This document shows positions 7,106 through 16,341 of a stretch of 64,000 nucleotides of DNA, one piece after another (the first letter of the stretch is position 1; each line of letters starts with the position of its first letter). The translations under genes and the position numbers were made by a program. This stretch comes from Bog-756 sp963777665 (GTDB lineage: Bacteria; Actinomycetota; Acidimicrobiia; Acidimicrobiales; RAAP-2), in assembly GCA_963777665.1 (NCBI GenBank), contig CAVZRJ010000005.1, forward strand, positions 1-64,000. The letters are read 5' to 3'. A model generated the notes under the pieces. It was not told the DNA's origin and ran no database searches. It saw only the letters and a program-made list of their open reading frames with translations.

Positions 7106-8182
7106 TCAGCCCTCACCGTCCGGTGCGCGCCAGACGTCGAGGACCCGCTGGATCTCCGATCGCACCTGCTCGCGAGCCTGAGCCCTAGGAATACCGGACA
7201 TGAGGAGCTGGTCGTAGCCGGTTTCGCGGTGACGCACAGAGGCCACGACAGCGAGCGTCACGGCATTGGGGTCCAGGGCCCGGCCGTCAGCGCTCCTCCC
7301 GACCCACCCACTGCCCCGGGTCCCAGCGTGGGCGGCGATGGCCGTGGCCCTCTCCACCGGACAGCCGGGGAACAGTCGCGTGATCTCCTTGCCGAATGCG
7401 TCCTGGAAGACGAGATCCTCACCCAATCGGTACTCGGCATCGCGCCGGCGGCGCCTTTCCCTCACTTCCTCGTCGGCCAGGCAGGCCACCTCGGCCTGGG
7501 CGAGTGCCTCCTCCTCGACGAGTAGTCCCTGGCGCTCGTAACGGCCTCTCGACCGACTGAACCGCACGACCACCGCAGCCAGTCCGCTCGCCTTCCTGGC
7601 TCGACGGGTGAGCGCTGCATCACCAGAGGGCAGGAAGACCAGGTGGCCGAGGTCTGCACAGTCAAGGCACAGCGGGCCGTCTCCCTCCATGAACAGGAGA
7701 CCACCGCTGCCGCCGCACTCCCCGCAGATCCACTCCTTGAGCGGCGAGATGACGAGTAGATCGGGAGGCCGGCTCTGCTTATCGGCCAGACGAGTCCTCT
7801 TGGCCTCGGAAAGCATCGGCGAGACCCAATGCGTTCGATAGGCAGCCTCAATTCGTGGGTTCCCACTCTTCGAGAACTGCAACCGGCGATGATCCCTGGT
7901 TCGCGCTACATAGCCAGTTTCACTGGGCTGCAGCCCCTCACTCTGGACCCAGCGACGGAATACGCCCATCGCGGTCGAGACCTTGGAGAGATTTGCGTTC
8001 ACCACACGTTCCAGGCAGTCGACCCGGCCCTGACGCCATTGGTCGACCTGGGATGTCGTGAGCCAGCCCATTCCCACCAGCACATCAATGGAGGTCACAT
8101 ACTGGTGATCGGTCAGCGCGGCTCCGGCCGCCCTGATCACCCGCTCTTCGAGTTTGCTTCGGACGGCCGTGCCCACGGCCAC
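7106..8182 (-). CDS. DUF2293 domain protein with a Cys4 zinc-ribbon-like centre
   Basis: A 358-residue protein starting at GTG 8182. The centre has two CxxC pairs, C153/C156 (WICGECG) and C172/C175 (LCLDCAD), typical of a structural zinc site. The C-terminal part from about residue 255 has the DUF2293 pattern, including EITRLFPGCPVERATAIAAH and GSGWVGRSADGRALD followed by a VASVRHRETGYDQLL segment. The biochemical role of DUF2293 is not established. It reads in the same direction as the toxin-antitoxin pair but is separated from it by the operator region. Confidence 0.75.
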   Translation of the reverse strand: MAVGTAVRSKLEERVIRAAGAALTDHQYVTSIDVLVGMGWLTTSQVDQWRQGRVDCLERVVNANLSKVSTAMGVFRRWVQSEGLQPSETGYVARTRDHRRLQFSKSGNPRIEAAYRTHWVSPMLSEAKRTRLADKQSRPPDLLVISPLKEWICGECGGSGGLLFMEGDGPLCLDCADLGHLVFLPSGDAALTRRARKASGLAAVVVRFSRSRGRYERQGLLVEEEALAQAEVACLADEEVRERRRRRDAEYRLGEDLVFQDAFGKEITRLFPGCPVERATAIAAHAGTRGSGWVGRSADGRALDPNAVTLAVVASVRHRETGYDQLLMSGIPRAQAREQVRSEIQRVLDVWRAPDGEG

Positions 8183-8315
8183 CAGTTTCGACCAGACGGG
8201 GACCGCTGTCTACCGGTCATGGCTGCTCGGAAGGGTGCGGTCACGGCGCCGGTACCACCACCTCTAGATCCGTGCCGGATCTGGCGCAGTCGTGGTGACT
8301 CTCCGGAGCACGTAG

Positions 8316-9398
8316 TCAGGCGCTGTTGGACGGACCGGTACCCTGCTCGTCCACAAGCATCCTGAGGATCGCCGAATCCTCGGCGAATGTCGAGGCGAGT
8401 TGCTTCAATGCGGGTGGCGTCAGTTCGTACGCGGTAGCCGCGCCCTCGGCCATCATCTCTGCGGTGGCTTCGAGCAACCGGGCGCACCGAGTCAGTGCAG
8501 CCTGCGGAAGCTGGACTTCATCTTCGCTGTCAGTAGCGGGGCGTTGGCTCAGGATCTGTCCGAGCAACGAGATCATCTCGAGAAGACCATGAGCGCCGAC
8601 CGTGTCCTGATTCGCGACTCGGACGTGGGCGGCTTCTGAAAGGGCGGCCAGAGTTCGTCCGATGGTTCCGATGCCAACGCCGATGTTGCGAGGCTGCGCG
8701 AACAGGTCTGCTCCGGGCCGTTCGTCCGCCAGTTCCACCGCCGCATCGCGGGCAAGATCACGGAGGACCTCATCGGTCATGTATCGGCGTGCAGTGCGCT
8801 CGGAGACTCCCAACTGCGCAGCGACTGCTGCGATTCTCTCTCGTATGAGCTCTCCAACTGGGGCCCTCCCGACTACGAGCTCGAAATGACTGAGCTCGTC
8901 GGCGAACACGTCAACAAGAGCTTCGATTGAGTCCTCGGTTTGCGGATCGAGTTGGTCATAGAGTTCGTTCCACCGGTGTCGCTGCAATCGATAAATGGCA
9001 TGGTTCGCCTCGGAGGCCACAGCATCCATCAGGACATCGAAGTCGTCCTCGGGGCCCGACAGCTCCACCCCATCGGGGTGCGGCCGGGCACGGTAGAGGA
9101 TGCGCTCACAGTCCTGGTCGATGATGAGTTCGTCCAGCAGAAGCTGATACCCCGCCCTCGAAATCACCTTGCGAACTTCACTACCAACGGAGCCGATGTC
9201 GGAGACCGTAGACAAATCAACATCCGACCCCGTCCACCCGTCGATCACTCCGGCTTCCCCACATTCCGGACATTCCCAGTGGATTCGAGGTGGGGCCTGC
9301 TCAAGGCTGACAGCCAGAAGGCCGGGGCACGGCTTCCGGCCGGGGCGTCGGCGGCACGGGAGAGCGGTTGGGTGAAGGCCAGCCCTTCCGTCATTCGA
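8316..9398 (-). pseudogene. 3' part of a Cys-rich gene interrupted by the IS21 element
   Basis: The frame is open from 9398 at the edge of the IS21 remnant to a stop at 8316, but the first start codon is an internal GTG at 9248. Upstream of that GTG the frame encodes LPCRRRPGRKPCPG and then RIHWECPECGEAGVIDGW, two Cys motifs that look like a zinc-binding unit. The matching N-terminus lies beyond the IS (11950-12097). From memory these pieces belong together in an unnamed actinobacterial family. Downstream come an acidic segment (LLDELIIDQDCERILYRAR) and, further on, an HTH-like stretch (AAQLGVSERTARRYMTDE). The last ~180 residues may be a second protein fused in frame. A shortened product from 9248 (310 residues) could still be made. 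Confidence 0.6.
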
Positions 9399-10280
9399 TC
9401 ATGGGACCACTCGCGCCCACCCCTGCCGGCCGACCTGATGATCCCGGCTGCCGGCGGTGGCGTCAAGCGTGTGGGCGCTTCGGCCTCGTAGGGAGGGAGT
9501 CGTTGGGCTCCGCGCGATGCTCGGCTTCTCGTGTTGGCGGTAAGACTCGCCCTCGATGATCAACTCCCACGCGCGCTCTTCAACCGGTCGACGGCCGACT
9601 GGGCGAGCAACGGGTCGGCCATGACGGCCAGCCACTCACTCGGGTCGCGGTTGGACGTCAGGACCGTCGACGTGGTGCGGTGTCGTTCGACGACCAGTTC
9701 GTAGATGTCCGCCGTTTCGGTCGGGTCGAGCATGGTGAGGGCGAAGTCGTCGATGACGAGGAGGTCCACGCTGATGAGCTTGCGCATCTCGACGTCGAAG
9801 CTGGCGTCGAGTCGTGCCGCCTTCAGTCGCTTGTGCAACCGATCGGCTCGTTCGAAGTGCACGCTGATGCGCCGGCGACATGCGATGTGTCCGAGGGCGG
9901 TGGCCATGAAGGTCTTGCCCACCCCCACCGGTCCGAGGATGAAGCGTTGCGGGCTTGGCTGACGAAGCGCAACGAGACGAGCTCGGACCACACCGCTCGG
10001 TCGTAGGTGATCTTGGCGTCTTCGTCCCACGCCTCGAGCACCATGTGGGGATCGAGGCGAGCCGCCGTGCTCGTCGACCGGCCGAGTCACCGTCGCGGCG
10101 GGTGACCTCGTCGGAGAACAGCTGCTCCAAGAACTCGGTGTGGGTGAGGTCGTGGCTCTTGGCCAATGCCAGGCGCTCGGGCAGGGTGTCGATGAGTCGA
10201 CCCAGCCGCAACTTGCGCATGAGGATCTTCAGCTCGGGAGAGACGGTCGGGGTCGGACCGATGGAAGTCGGTGCGGTCAT
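9399..10280 (-). pseudogene. istB: istB, IS21 helper ATPase, multiply frameshifted
   Basis: ATG at 10280 begins MTAPTSIGPTPTVSPELKIL and runs in one frame to about 10090 (LEQLFSDEVTRRD). It continues in a second frame at about 10044-9943 (MVLEAWDEDAKITYDRAVW), then a third from about 9950 with the Walker A loop LGPVGVGKTFMATALGH and Walker B VDLLVIDDF. A further shift near 9575 gives the IstB C-terminus WELIIEGESYRQHEKPS. IstB is the AAA+ protein that loads the IstA transposase on target DNA. With at least three frame changes no full-length product is expected. Confidence 0.8.
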
Positions 10281-11830
10281 CGTCCGACCTCCGTTGCTGA
10301 CGAGAACTCCGACGGGTCGCGGGCGAAGCGCCCCTGGATGACGACCGGGTCGGGTCGACACTCGGGTTCGGTGGACTCCCGGGCCCGCTCCAGCATCCGA
10401 GACACCAGGTTCACGTCGATGGCCTCGGCGTCGAGGGCGCGCTGACACGCTTCGTTGACCCGGGTCGCTCCCCACTTCTTCACCAGTCCGAGGAGCCGGT
10501 AGACCTGGCGCATCTTGGTCACGGCAGCGGCGTGTCGAGCAGGGCTGTGGCGTAGCGCCCGATCGCTTCTCCGTGCTCAGCGGCCATCTGCTGCAAGCGA
10601 TCGACGTCTCGGGTGGCGTAGATCTCGTGCCGGTGGGCATGTCGTCGGGGTTGGTGCGCCTTCTACCTGGGGGTATGCGGGGGTGGACCTTCACCAACTC
10701 GCCCTTGGCGTAGAGCTTCACCGTGGTCGAATCGCACCTGGCGGTGAGTCTCCGGCCGACCAGCAGATGGTGGACCGAGTAGATGGCCTTGGCCACCTCG
10801 ACGTGGAAGTCACGGTGCACCTTGGGCTCGGACCACTTCGGCGTGTCGAACGGTGCGCAGGGAAGTGCGACCAGGAGCGGCTGCTCCTCGGTGCGGAACG
10901 CCTCGATGGGCCGGCACTGGGTCGTCCCGTGGATGCGCATTCCCGCCGTCTCGACACACCAGGTCTCGGCCCGGGCCCGACAGTCGGCCAGGTCGACGAA
11001 GGTCTCGCCGGCGAAGAAGTTGTGCTGGACGTAGTGGACCACCCGTTCCACCCGCGGCTTGTCGGTCGGGGTCCTCACCCGTGCCGCGTCGATGGCGAAA
11101 CCACGAGACTGCGCGTACTCCAAGAACACGTCGTTGATCCGAGGCGCGGTGTGTTCGGCCACGATGACGATCGACTTCATGTTGTCCGGGATGACGACGG
11201 GGAACACGCCGCCGAAGTATCCCCAGGCCGCTTCGAATCCACGGATCACCTCTTCGGTGGTCTGGGAGAACGTCGGCCACACGAAGACGTGGCGGCTGTA
11301 ACACGCGGTGAAGATGAGCCCTTGGCACACCCGTCGCTTGTCACCTTCGGGGACGAACCCGAGACGACCGAAGTCGACTTGGAGTTCGATGCCCGGGGGC
11401 GGGTCGTCCACCCGGACGGTGACCGTCGCCGTCCGGCTCCACAACGTTCGACCGCGAACCGGGCCAGGGTGCGGGGCGGCACCTCGACGCCACGACGGGC
11501 GAGCAGGATTCCGATCTTGGTGACGGTGAGGTCTTCCTTCACCCAGGTCTTGATCTGTGCTTCCTCGGCGAGCAGCGTCCTCCATGCCTCGCCGTGACCG
11601 TCGGTGCGGTGCGGGCGGACCCGCTCCACCACTTGGCCGATCAGCTCGTCGGTGAGCTGTTCCTCACCGCCGGACCGGTCGATCCCGAGCTCGACCGCGG
11701 CTGCGATGTAGCGCCGAGCCGTCTTGCGGTCGACCCCGACCCCGTGGGCAATCGGGCGCTCGCCCTCACCCCTCAGCCAACGCCGGAGCGCCTCTCGTAT
11801 CTGAACCACGGATACCTCCCTGAATGCCAT
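10277..11830 (-). pseudogene. istA: istA, IS21 transposase, multiply frameshifted
   Basis: The start at 11830 encodes an HTH N-terminus (VVQIREALRRWLRGEGERPI, then VDRKTARRYI). Near 11450 the coding frame changes, and the DDE core follows: IELQVDFGRLGF carries the first Asp, VVIPDNMKSIV the second, and TPTDKPRVERVVHYVQ the Glu helix. Near 10640 it changes again (HEIYATRDVDRLQQMAAEHG), and near 10525 a third time to reach the C-terminus (MRQVYRLLGLVKKWG). The stop overlaps the istB start. The domain order matches IS21 transposases; at least three indels break the frame. Confidence 0.82.
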
Positions 11831-11898
11831 GGGGCCTCCTCCGCATCGGCGTCGGAGGCCCAGCCGAATGTCTCTTCGGCCGGCACGGGTGGATCCTC

Positions 11899-11946
11899 AG
11901 GGTGGTCCCATAACTGGCAACGAGGGTGGTCCCATGTCACTGGCAA
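11899..11946. repeat. tandem terminal repeats of the IS21 element
   Basis: Two direct copies about 24 bp apart, AGGGTGGTCCCATAACTGGCAA and AGGGTGGTCCCATGTCACTGGCAA in short form (11899-11920 and 11923-11946). Multiple terminal transposase-binding repeats are typical of IS21. One shorter inverse copy marks the other end at 9401-9410. Confidence 0.7.
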
Positions 11947-11949
11947 AAC

Positions 11950-12097
11950 CAGCGGTAGCTGGTAGGAGGCAAACAGCGGTTGCAGCTCGAGTGAGACGAC
12001 GCAGGTAGTGAGCCAGTCGGACGGCCGGGGCGGGGGCCTCCGGGTCCAGTTCGATGCCCTCGAAATGACGAAGATCGGACGAGTAGAACACTTGCAC
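11950..12097 (-). pseudogene. 5' fragment of the gene interrupted by the IS21 element
   Basis: From a GTG at 12097 the frame reads MQVFYSSDLRHFEGIELDPE and continues about 45 codons through VRLAHYLRRLTRAATA before running into the IS terminal repeats. It has no independent stop outside the IS. The region to the left of the IS resumes on the same strand with LPCRRRPGRKPCPG, and I recall these two parts as one protein in other actinobacteria. It is therefore read as the decapitated N-terminus of the gene at 8316-9398. The function of the family is not known to me. Confidence 0.55.
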
Positions 12098-12256
12098 AGA
12101 GAATAGCTACCGGAGTTGTCCACGCCCCTCGATAAGGTCGCCGATGTCCGGCCCAGTGGGACCCTCCTATCGGCTGACGTGACCTGAATCCGCTCGTACG
12201 GCCTCCGGAATCAGAATCCGCACCCCGAGCCGGCGATATGGGGCAGTCTCCATGTG

Positions 12257-12688
12257 TCAGCTGCGAATCTGACGCTCCAGTTCGGGCAACGCCCACTTCG
12301 TGATTGCGGTAACGACTTCGTCGCCAACCTCCGAGCTGTCGCTGGCTGCATCGAGCCACCACCAGTGGTCTTCGTCGCCGGGCATCAGACGACCTATTCG
12401 TGCCTGCCAGAGCCAGCTGCCGTATTTGGTGTTCGCAGCGGGCTTTGCGGGAAGCGATCGCAAGTGCCTAGCTTCCTCCCACTCAAGTTTTGGGACGACG
12501 GTTGCGTTGATGGTGAACTTCAGGCGACTTCGATCGCTGAATGCTGACTTCTGGATGCCCAATACGGCGAAGTAGTCAGATGAGGGCCAATCGAACGTGG
12601 AGCCGGAGCCTCTGAAGCCAACCTCCCGGAGTCGAGGGCGTACGACCGTTGCCAGCATCTCGGTGAACACTTCCTGCGCCGTTGTCAC
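12257..12688 (-). CDS. DUF4304 domain protein
   Basis: From GTG 12688 (GGGA just upstream) the product is 143 residues. The opening helix ends in RPRLREVGFRGSGSTFDW, the DUF4304 hallmark of a helix followed by a GF-x-K/G-x-F strand. A beta-rich middle (SRLKFTINATVVPK) and an aromatic segment (DEDHWWWLDAASD) follow, ending in a helix. The frame is open further upstream to 12802, but that extension is Arg-rich and unlike the family. DUF4304 proteins are small, soluble and of unknown role. It is divergent from the gene at 12779. Confidence 0.75.
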   Translation of the reverse strand: MTTAQEVFTEMLATVVRPRLREVGFRGSGSTFDWPSSDYFAVLGIQKSAFSDRSRLKFTINATVVPKLEWEEARHLRSLPAKPAANTKYGSWLWQARIGRLMPGDEDHWWWLDAASDSSEVGDEVVTAITKWALPELERQIRS

Positions 12689-12778
12689 GTTCCCATTCTG
12701 GCCTGCGGCCCGAACGGGACGGAAGCGACACTCTCCCGGTGTTCGGGGACGCCCCACTCGCCATGCGAAGCTGTACCG

Positions 12779-13030
12779 GTGGCGAATGATCAGGACCGAC
12801 AAACGTGGTGGACAATACGGAACTTCTCGCAGGCAAATGGAGTTGGTGAGCAGTCAGTCCGGCGAGTCCCCGAGCTGCTGAGACGGGTCGCAGACACAAT
12901 CGACGGGCTGGGTGAGATTGAGGTTCAAGACATCACCTTCGGAACCGAGATCGACGAGTACGGCCCGCATCATCACCTGACGGTGTATTTCCATCCGCTG
13001 CACGAAGAGAGCGACGAGGGCGAGGGCTGA
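12779..13030 (+). CDS. small hypothetical protein
   Basis: An 83-residue, acidic product starting at GTG: MANDQDRQTWWTIRNFSQAN at the start, a helical middle (VPELLRRVADTIDGLGEIEV), then a beta strand and a His-rich turn (EYGPHHHLTVYFHPLHEE). The length and even composition look like a real small immunity-type or regulatory protein, but I recognise no family. Its start is 90 bp from that of the divergent DUF4304 gene. Confidence 0.5.
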   Translation: MANDQDRQTWWTIRNFSQANGVGEQSVRRVPELLRRVADTIDGLGEIEVQDITFGTEIDEYGPHHHLTVYFHPLHEESDEGEG

Positions 13031-13076
13031 CGCCCTGTTCCGGTGTTGTGGGTCACCTTGCTGCACGACGACGTGG

Positions 13077-13430
13077 TTAGTAGACGACTCGGAAGCCTTC
13101 TATGAAGGTGACCTTGTTGCCATCGGGGTCGGTGATACTCGCAGTCCTGACACCCTTGTTGGCCGTCTGAATATCATCGAGCACCAGGCCTCTCACAGCG
13201 AGTTGAGCGGCCTGTTCCTCTAGATCGTCAACCGCGAAGTTGAGGAGAGTGGACCCAGCTCTGCCAGGGTCATGAAAGACCTGCACCCAGCCGGTTTCGG
13301 TGACTCTCCACTCAACCAGCGTGTCCATGGGGTGGTTGTCTTCGGGACGACCAAAGAGAGCTTCGTACCATCGCTGCGCCTCTTGCATGTCTGAAACGGG
13401 GACTACCGCAAGAACGTGGCCAATCGACAT
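13077..13430 (-). CDS. VOC family protein (glyoxalase/dioxygenase fold)
   Basis: A 117-residue protein with the two beta-alpha-beta-beta-beta modules of the vicinal oxygen chelate fold: LAVVPVSDMQEAQRWYEALFG at 8-28 and the second module from LLNFAVDDLEEQAAQLAVRG, ending in ITDPDGNKVTFIEGF. Most VOC enzymes bind a divalent metal through His/Glu residues; here the likely ligands are His5 and Glu115. Substrate is unknown. It is one of four VOC genes in the window, none adjacent to another. Confidence 0.82.
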   Translation of the reverse strand: MSIGHVLAVVPVSDMQEAQRWYEALFGRPEDNHPMDTLVEWRVTETGWVQVFHDPGRAGSTLLNFAVDDLEEQAAQLAVRGLVLDDIQTANKGVRTASITDPDGNKVTFIEGFRVVY

Positions 13431-13701
13431 GTCTGAGGTCCTTCCCAGATTTCAGAGTGCCCAATTGCTTTACTTTCGCCGTCTGTTGCCTCCCGGGCGA
13501 ATCGCTCCTTCCCCATTGTGCCGGTGGGCGGCACTCTGGTGCTTCCCTGAGCCGACGATATGGGCAGGGAGGGCATCCCGGCGGCCCAAGGAATGCCGGT
13601 TGACGGTGGTAACAGGCTGACCTACGTTGCGTGGGGCCACTCCTAGGCGGATCCCAGGATTGGCTCTTCTAGCGGTATTCGCTACTCGAAAGCAGGTCAC
13701 G

Positions 13702-14349
13702 ATGATTCGTAGGACGCTGGTGTTCGCTGCAGTGCTCACGACCATGCTCGGCGGACTCTTCGTCGCCACCCAGGAGGCAGCGGTTGCTGCCCCGATCGCG
13801 ACAGGGACTGCAACCTGTCCCGTCACCGCTGGATCGGGCGCCGTGAGTCCAGGGCTTTCGGCAGTCGGCCACCTCTATGGGGTCAAGATCAACTTCACCG
13901 CCGTTCTGGGTCACCCAGGCTCGACTCTCTTGTGCGGCGGAGCGGTGGCCACACCCGCAGGCGTGCACGTCATCGGCGGGACAGCCACCGGCACCGGCTA
14001 CTACAACGCACCCTCCGCGATTGCCCACGGAAGCTCCTGTGCGAACTTCGACGGTCCGGACAAGGTCGGTGTGATCAAGGAGACCATCGTCTGGGCGACC
14101 ATCGGTGGACCGATTGCGAACACCAACGTCACCTACGCAGGCGACGTTGCATCGACCACTGGTCCCGTCAACGGATTCGACACGCTCACCCTCAAGGCTC
14201 CGTATGGCGTCAAAGCCGCCGGATCGTCGTTCCTCGCGCCTGCGCTCCCGATCACGAGCAAGTTCGTGACCACCCTTCCGGCACCCGGGACGCATTGCGT
14301 GGGAACGACCACTGCCTTCAAGATCACAGGCGGCGCGGTTGCCATGTAG
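13702..14349 (+). CDS. secreted protein, unknown function
   Basis: ATG 13702, preceded by GCAGGT, gives a 215-residue protein with a Sec signal peptide (MIRRTLVFAAVLTTMLGGLF, cleavage near EAAVAAP). The mature part is Gly/Thr-rich, strongly beta-predicted, and has four cysteines (CPVT, LLCGG, SSCANF, THCVG) spaced as two likely disulfides. It contains no catalytic motif I recognise. A frame extends upstream to 13627 but adds a non-signal leader. A hairpin that may be its terminator follows at 14409-14466. Confidence 0.65.
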   Translation: MIRRTLVFAAVLTTMLGGLFVATQEAAVAAPIATGTATCPVTAGSGAVSPGLSAVGHLYGVKINFTAVLGHPGSTLLCGGAVATPAGVHVIGGTATGTGYYNAPSAIAHGSSCANFDGPDKVGVIKETIVWATIGGPIANTNVTYAGDVASTTGPVNGFDTLTLKAPYGVKAAGSSFLAPALPITSKFVTTLPAPGTHCVGTTTAFKITGGAVAM

Positions 14350-14408
14350 TTGGGGTCGTGTTTGACTGACGACTAGGGCGTCCACCTTCCTGAATGGGGG
14401 GTGGCCAG

Positions 14409-14466
14409 AAAGAGCCAGACCCGTTGAGCAGAGGTCCCACCACCTCGCTCCGGGCTTGGCTCTTTT
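14409..14466 (+). terminator. possible Rho-independent terminator
   Basis: AAAGAGCCAGACCCG at 14409-14423 pairs, with two mismatched positions, with CGGGCTTGGCTCTTT at 14451-14465 and is followed by one more T. The loop carries its own 5-bp hairpin (GAGGT/ACCTC, 14431-14446). It lies 60 bp after the secreted protein gene. The T run is short, so efficiency is uncertain. Confidence 0.45.
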
Positions 14467-14654
14467 GCTTCGTTCGCAACGGCACCACCCGTTGGGACAG
14501 ACCAAGCACCTGCTGAGGCATCCCACCCATCCGGCGTGTATTAGGCGATCAGGGGCACCCAGCAACCTGCTAACGCACGTGGAAGACGGGGTGCTGACCC
14601 TCGTGGAAGACTGGCCCCCCGGGGCGTCCGTCCTGAACGTTGGAAGGTGGGACG

Positions 14655-15815
14655 ATGAAATTCGTTAGCTGCCAGAGACTGGCTGCGGCGGCGGTTGCCA
14701 CGCTGGCTGTGGTGCTGGTCGGGCCTGCACCTCAGGCCGATGCGGCGTCGCCGAGTTGGACAGTCCAGGCGACCCCGAACCCGGGTGGGACTCACGGATC
14801 GCAGCTCGGCAGCGTATCGTGCAGCTCGGCCACTGCGTGCACAGCAGTCGGGGCCTACGCCAACGCCAGCGGTGTGACGGAACCCTTGGCCTTGCGGTGG
14901 AACGGGACGAAATGGACCGTCCAGGCGGTCCCGAACCCGGGTGGGACGCACGGATCGGGGCTCGGCGCCGTGTCGTGCACTTCGGCCACCGCCTGCACCG
15001 CGGTCGGCGACTACGTCACCGCCAGCCAGGGGCAACTCACCCTTGCCGAACGCTGGAACGGGGCCAAGTGGACGGTCGAGGCAACCCCGAACCCGAGCGG
15101 GACACACTATGTGCTGCTCAACAGCGTGTCATGCACCTCGGCCACCGCCTGCACGGCGACCGGGTACTTCTTCAATGTCGAAAGCCAGCCGGTCACCGTG
15201 GTCGAACGGTGGAACGGGACGCAGTGGACGGTCCAGTCAACCCCGTACCCCGTGTCGTACGGCCTCGAAGATGTGTCGTGCACCTCCGCCACCGCGTGCA
15301 CGGCTGTTGGGCACAAATTCGACGCGAGCAACGTGCAAGTCACCCTTGCCGAACGCTGGAACGGGGCGAAATGGACGGTCGAGGCGACTCCGAACCCGAG
15401 CGGGACACGCGATTTGCACCTCTCCGGCGTGTCGTGCATTTCGGCTACGGCATGCACGGCGGTCGGCGACTTCTACAATGTCGAGAGCGAATTGGTCACG
15501 GTGGCCGAAAGGTGGAATGGGACGCAGTGGACGATCCAGACAACCCAGAACCCGGGCCCGGCGAACGAGCTCTACAGCGTGTCGTGCACCTCCGCCACTG
15601 CGTGCACGGCGGTCGGGTACGGCAGTGCCAGCACCCGGGAGGGCAACTTGGCCGAGCAATGGAACGGGACGGCCTGGACGGTCCAGACAACCCCGAACCC
15701 GTACGGATCATGGCTCAACGGCGTGTCGTGCATCTCGGCCATCGCGTGCATGGCCGTCGGGACCTATTACAACGCCAGCCAGGAGTATTTCACCTTGGCC
15801 GAACGTTACTCGTGA
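14655..15815 (+). CDS. secreted protein of seven ~50-residue repeats, probable beta-propeller
   Basis: ATG 14655 follows a strong GGAAGGTGGG. A signal peptide (MKFVSCQRLAAAAVATLAVV, cleaved near PQADAAS) is followed by seven repeats. Each begins WTVQxTPNP, has VSCxSATACTAVG in the middle and ends LAERWNGxx; the last stops at LAERYS. Each repeat holds two cysteines eight residues apart, so a disulfide per repeat is likely. Seven such units of 46-52 residues fit a seven-bladed propeller, which is inference. There is no anchor, so the protein is probably released. DNA repeats are visible at about 150-bp spacing. Confidence 0.8.
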   Translation: MKFVSCQRLAAAAVATLAVVLVGPAPQADAASPSWTVQATPNPGGTHGSQLGSVSCSSATACTAVGAYANASGVTEPLALRWNGTKWTVQAVPNPGGTHGSGLGAVSCTSATACTAVGDYVTASQGQLTLAERWNGAKWTVEATPNPSGTHYVLLNSVSCTSATACTATGYFFNVESQPVTVVERWNGTQWTVQSTPYPVSYGLEDVSCTSATACTAVGHKFDASNVQVTLAERWNGAKWTVEATPNPSGTRDLHLSGVSCISATACTAVGDFYNVESELVTVAERWNGTQWTIQTTQNPGPANELYSVSCTSATACTAVGYGSASTREGNLAEQWNGTAWTVQTTPNPYGSWLNGVSCISAIACMAVGTYYNASQEYFTLAERYS

Positions 15816-16341
15816 ACTTCCAAAGGGCGCCCCGCCGGGCCGAGGGTGGTTGACGGGTGCCCCACTCGTGCCGGTAGGGGATACAAAATATCGAGCATTG
15901 AGCGACTCATCCCGTCCAGAGCACCGATGTGTATTGGGTTCTTCGTCAACGCCAGCAATGACCTCGACGTCGATCGTGGTATTGCCTCCACGACGAAGGT
16001 GGATCCCGAGATCTGCGTCCGACTGCGCCCGTAGAAGCAACCGGAGAATCCCAACTCGCGTCCCGAACAATTGGGTCGCAACATGTCGCAGACCGTTGCG
16101 ATAACACTGGCAGTTGGTAGACGTCAGTACCTGTGAACAGGTCAAATAGACACAGAATGCGATTGTTTGCGATCCGGTGCTTCCATCAGAATCCGCCTTA
16201 CAACCAGCAGGTCGCCGGTTCGAGTCCGGCAGCGCCCACTCCGACACGCCTCTCCGACACGACGGCGCCCAGATTGCAGGTCGCAGATCGGTGGGCACTC
16301 TGCCGGCACCGATTGGACCTGACGTCGGACCAGGTGATCGC
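15816..16341. other. gene-free stretch containing a tRNA 3' fragment
   Basis: No convincing gene is present in these ~525 bp. The open frames on the minus strand are Arg/Ser-rich, and part of one is just the antisense of the tRNA fragment at 16197-16238. A copy of the short motif GGGTGCCCCAC lies at about 15851. Confidence 0.5.
16197..16238 (+). pseudogene. 3' half of a tRNA (attachment-site remnant)
   Basis: From the anticodon loop onward this is tRNA: loop CTTACAA, 3' anticodon stem CCAGC, variable loop AGGTC, T-arm GCCGG-TTCGAGT-CCGGC with a perfect 5-bp stem, acceptor 3' strand AGCGCCC and discriminator A. The sequence upstream of 16197 does not supply the 5' anticodon stem (GCTGG) or a GGGCGCT acceptor strand, so there is no D-arm or 5' half. 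If read literally the anticodon is UAC (Val), which is tentative. Such halves are left when an element integrates into a tRNA gene. Confidence 0.65.

Larger units (their letters stand above)
9396..11957 (-). mobile_element. degenerate IS21-family insertion sequence
   Basis: It carries istA and istB in the usual order with an ATGA overlap. Terminal repeats are of IS21 type: two direct copies of AGGGTGGTCCCAT-n-ACTGGCAA at 11899-11946, and the inverse ATGGGACCAC at 9401-9410. Both genes are broken by several frameshifts, so the element should be immobile unless the shifts are sequence errors. Exact ends and target duplication are not resolved; boundaries are good to perhaps 15 bp. It sits inside a gene whose halves flank it. 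Confidence 0.8.
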
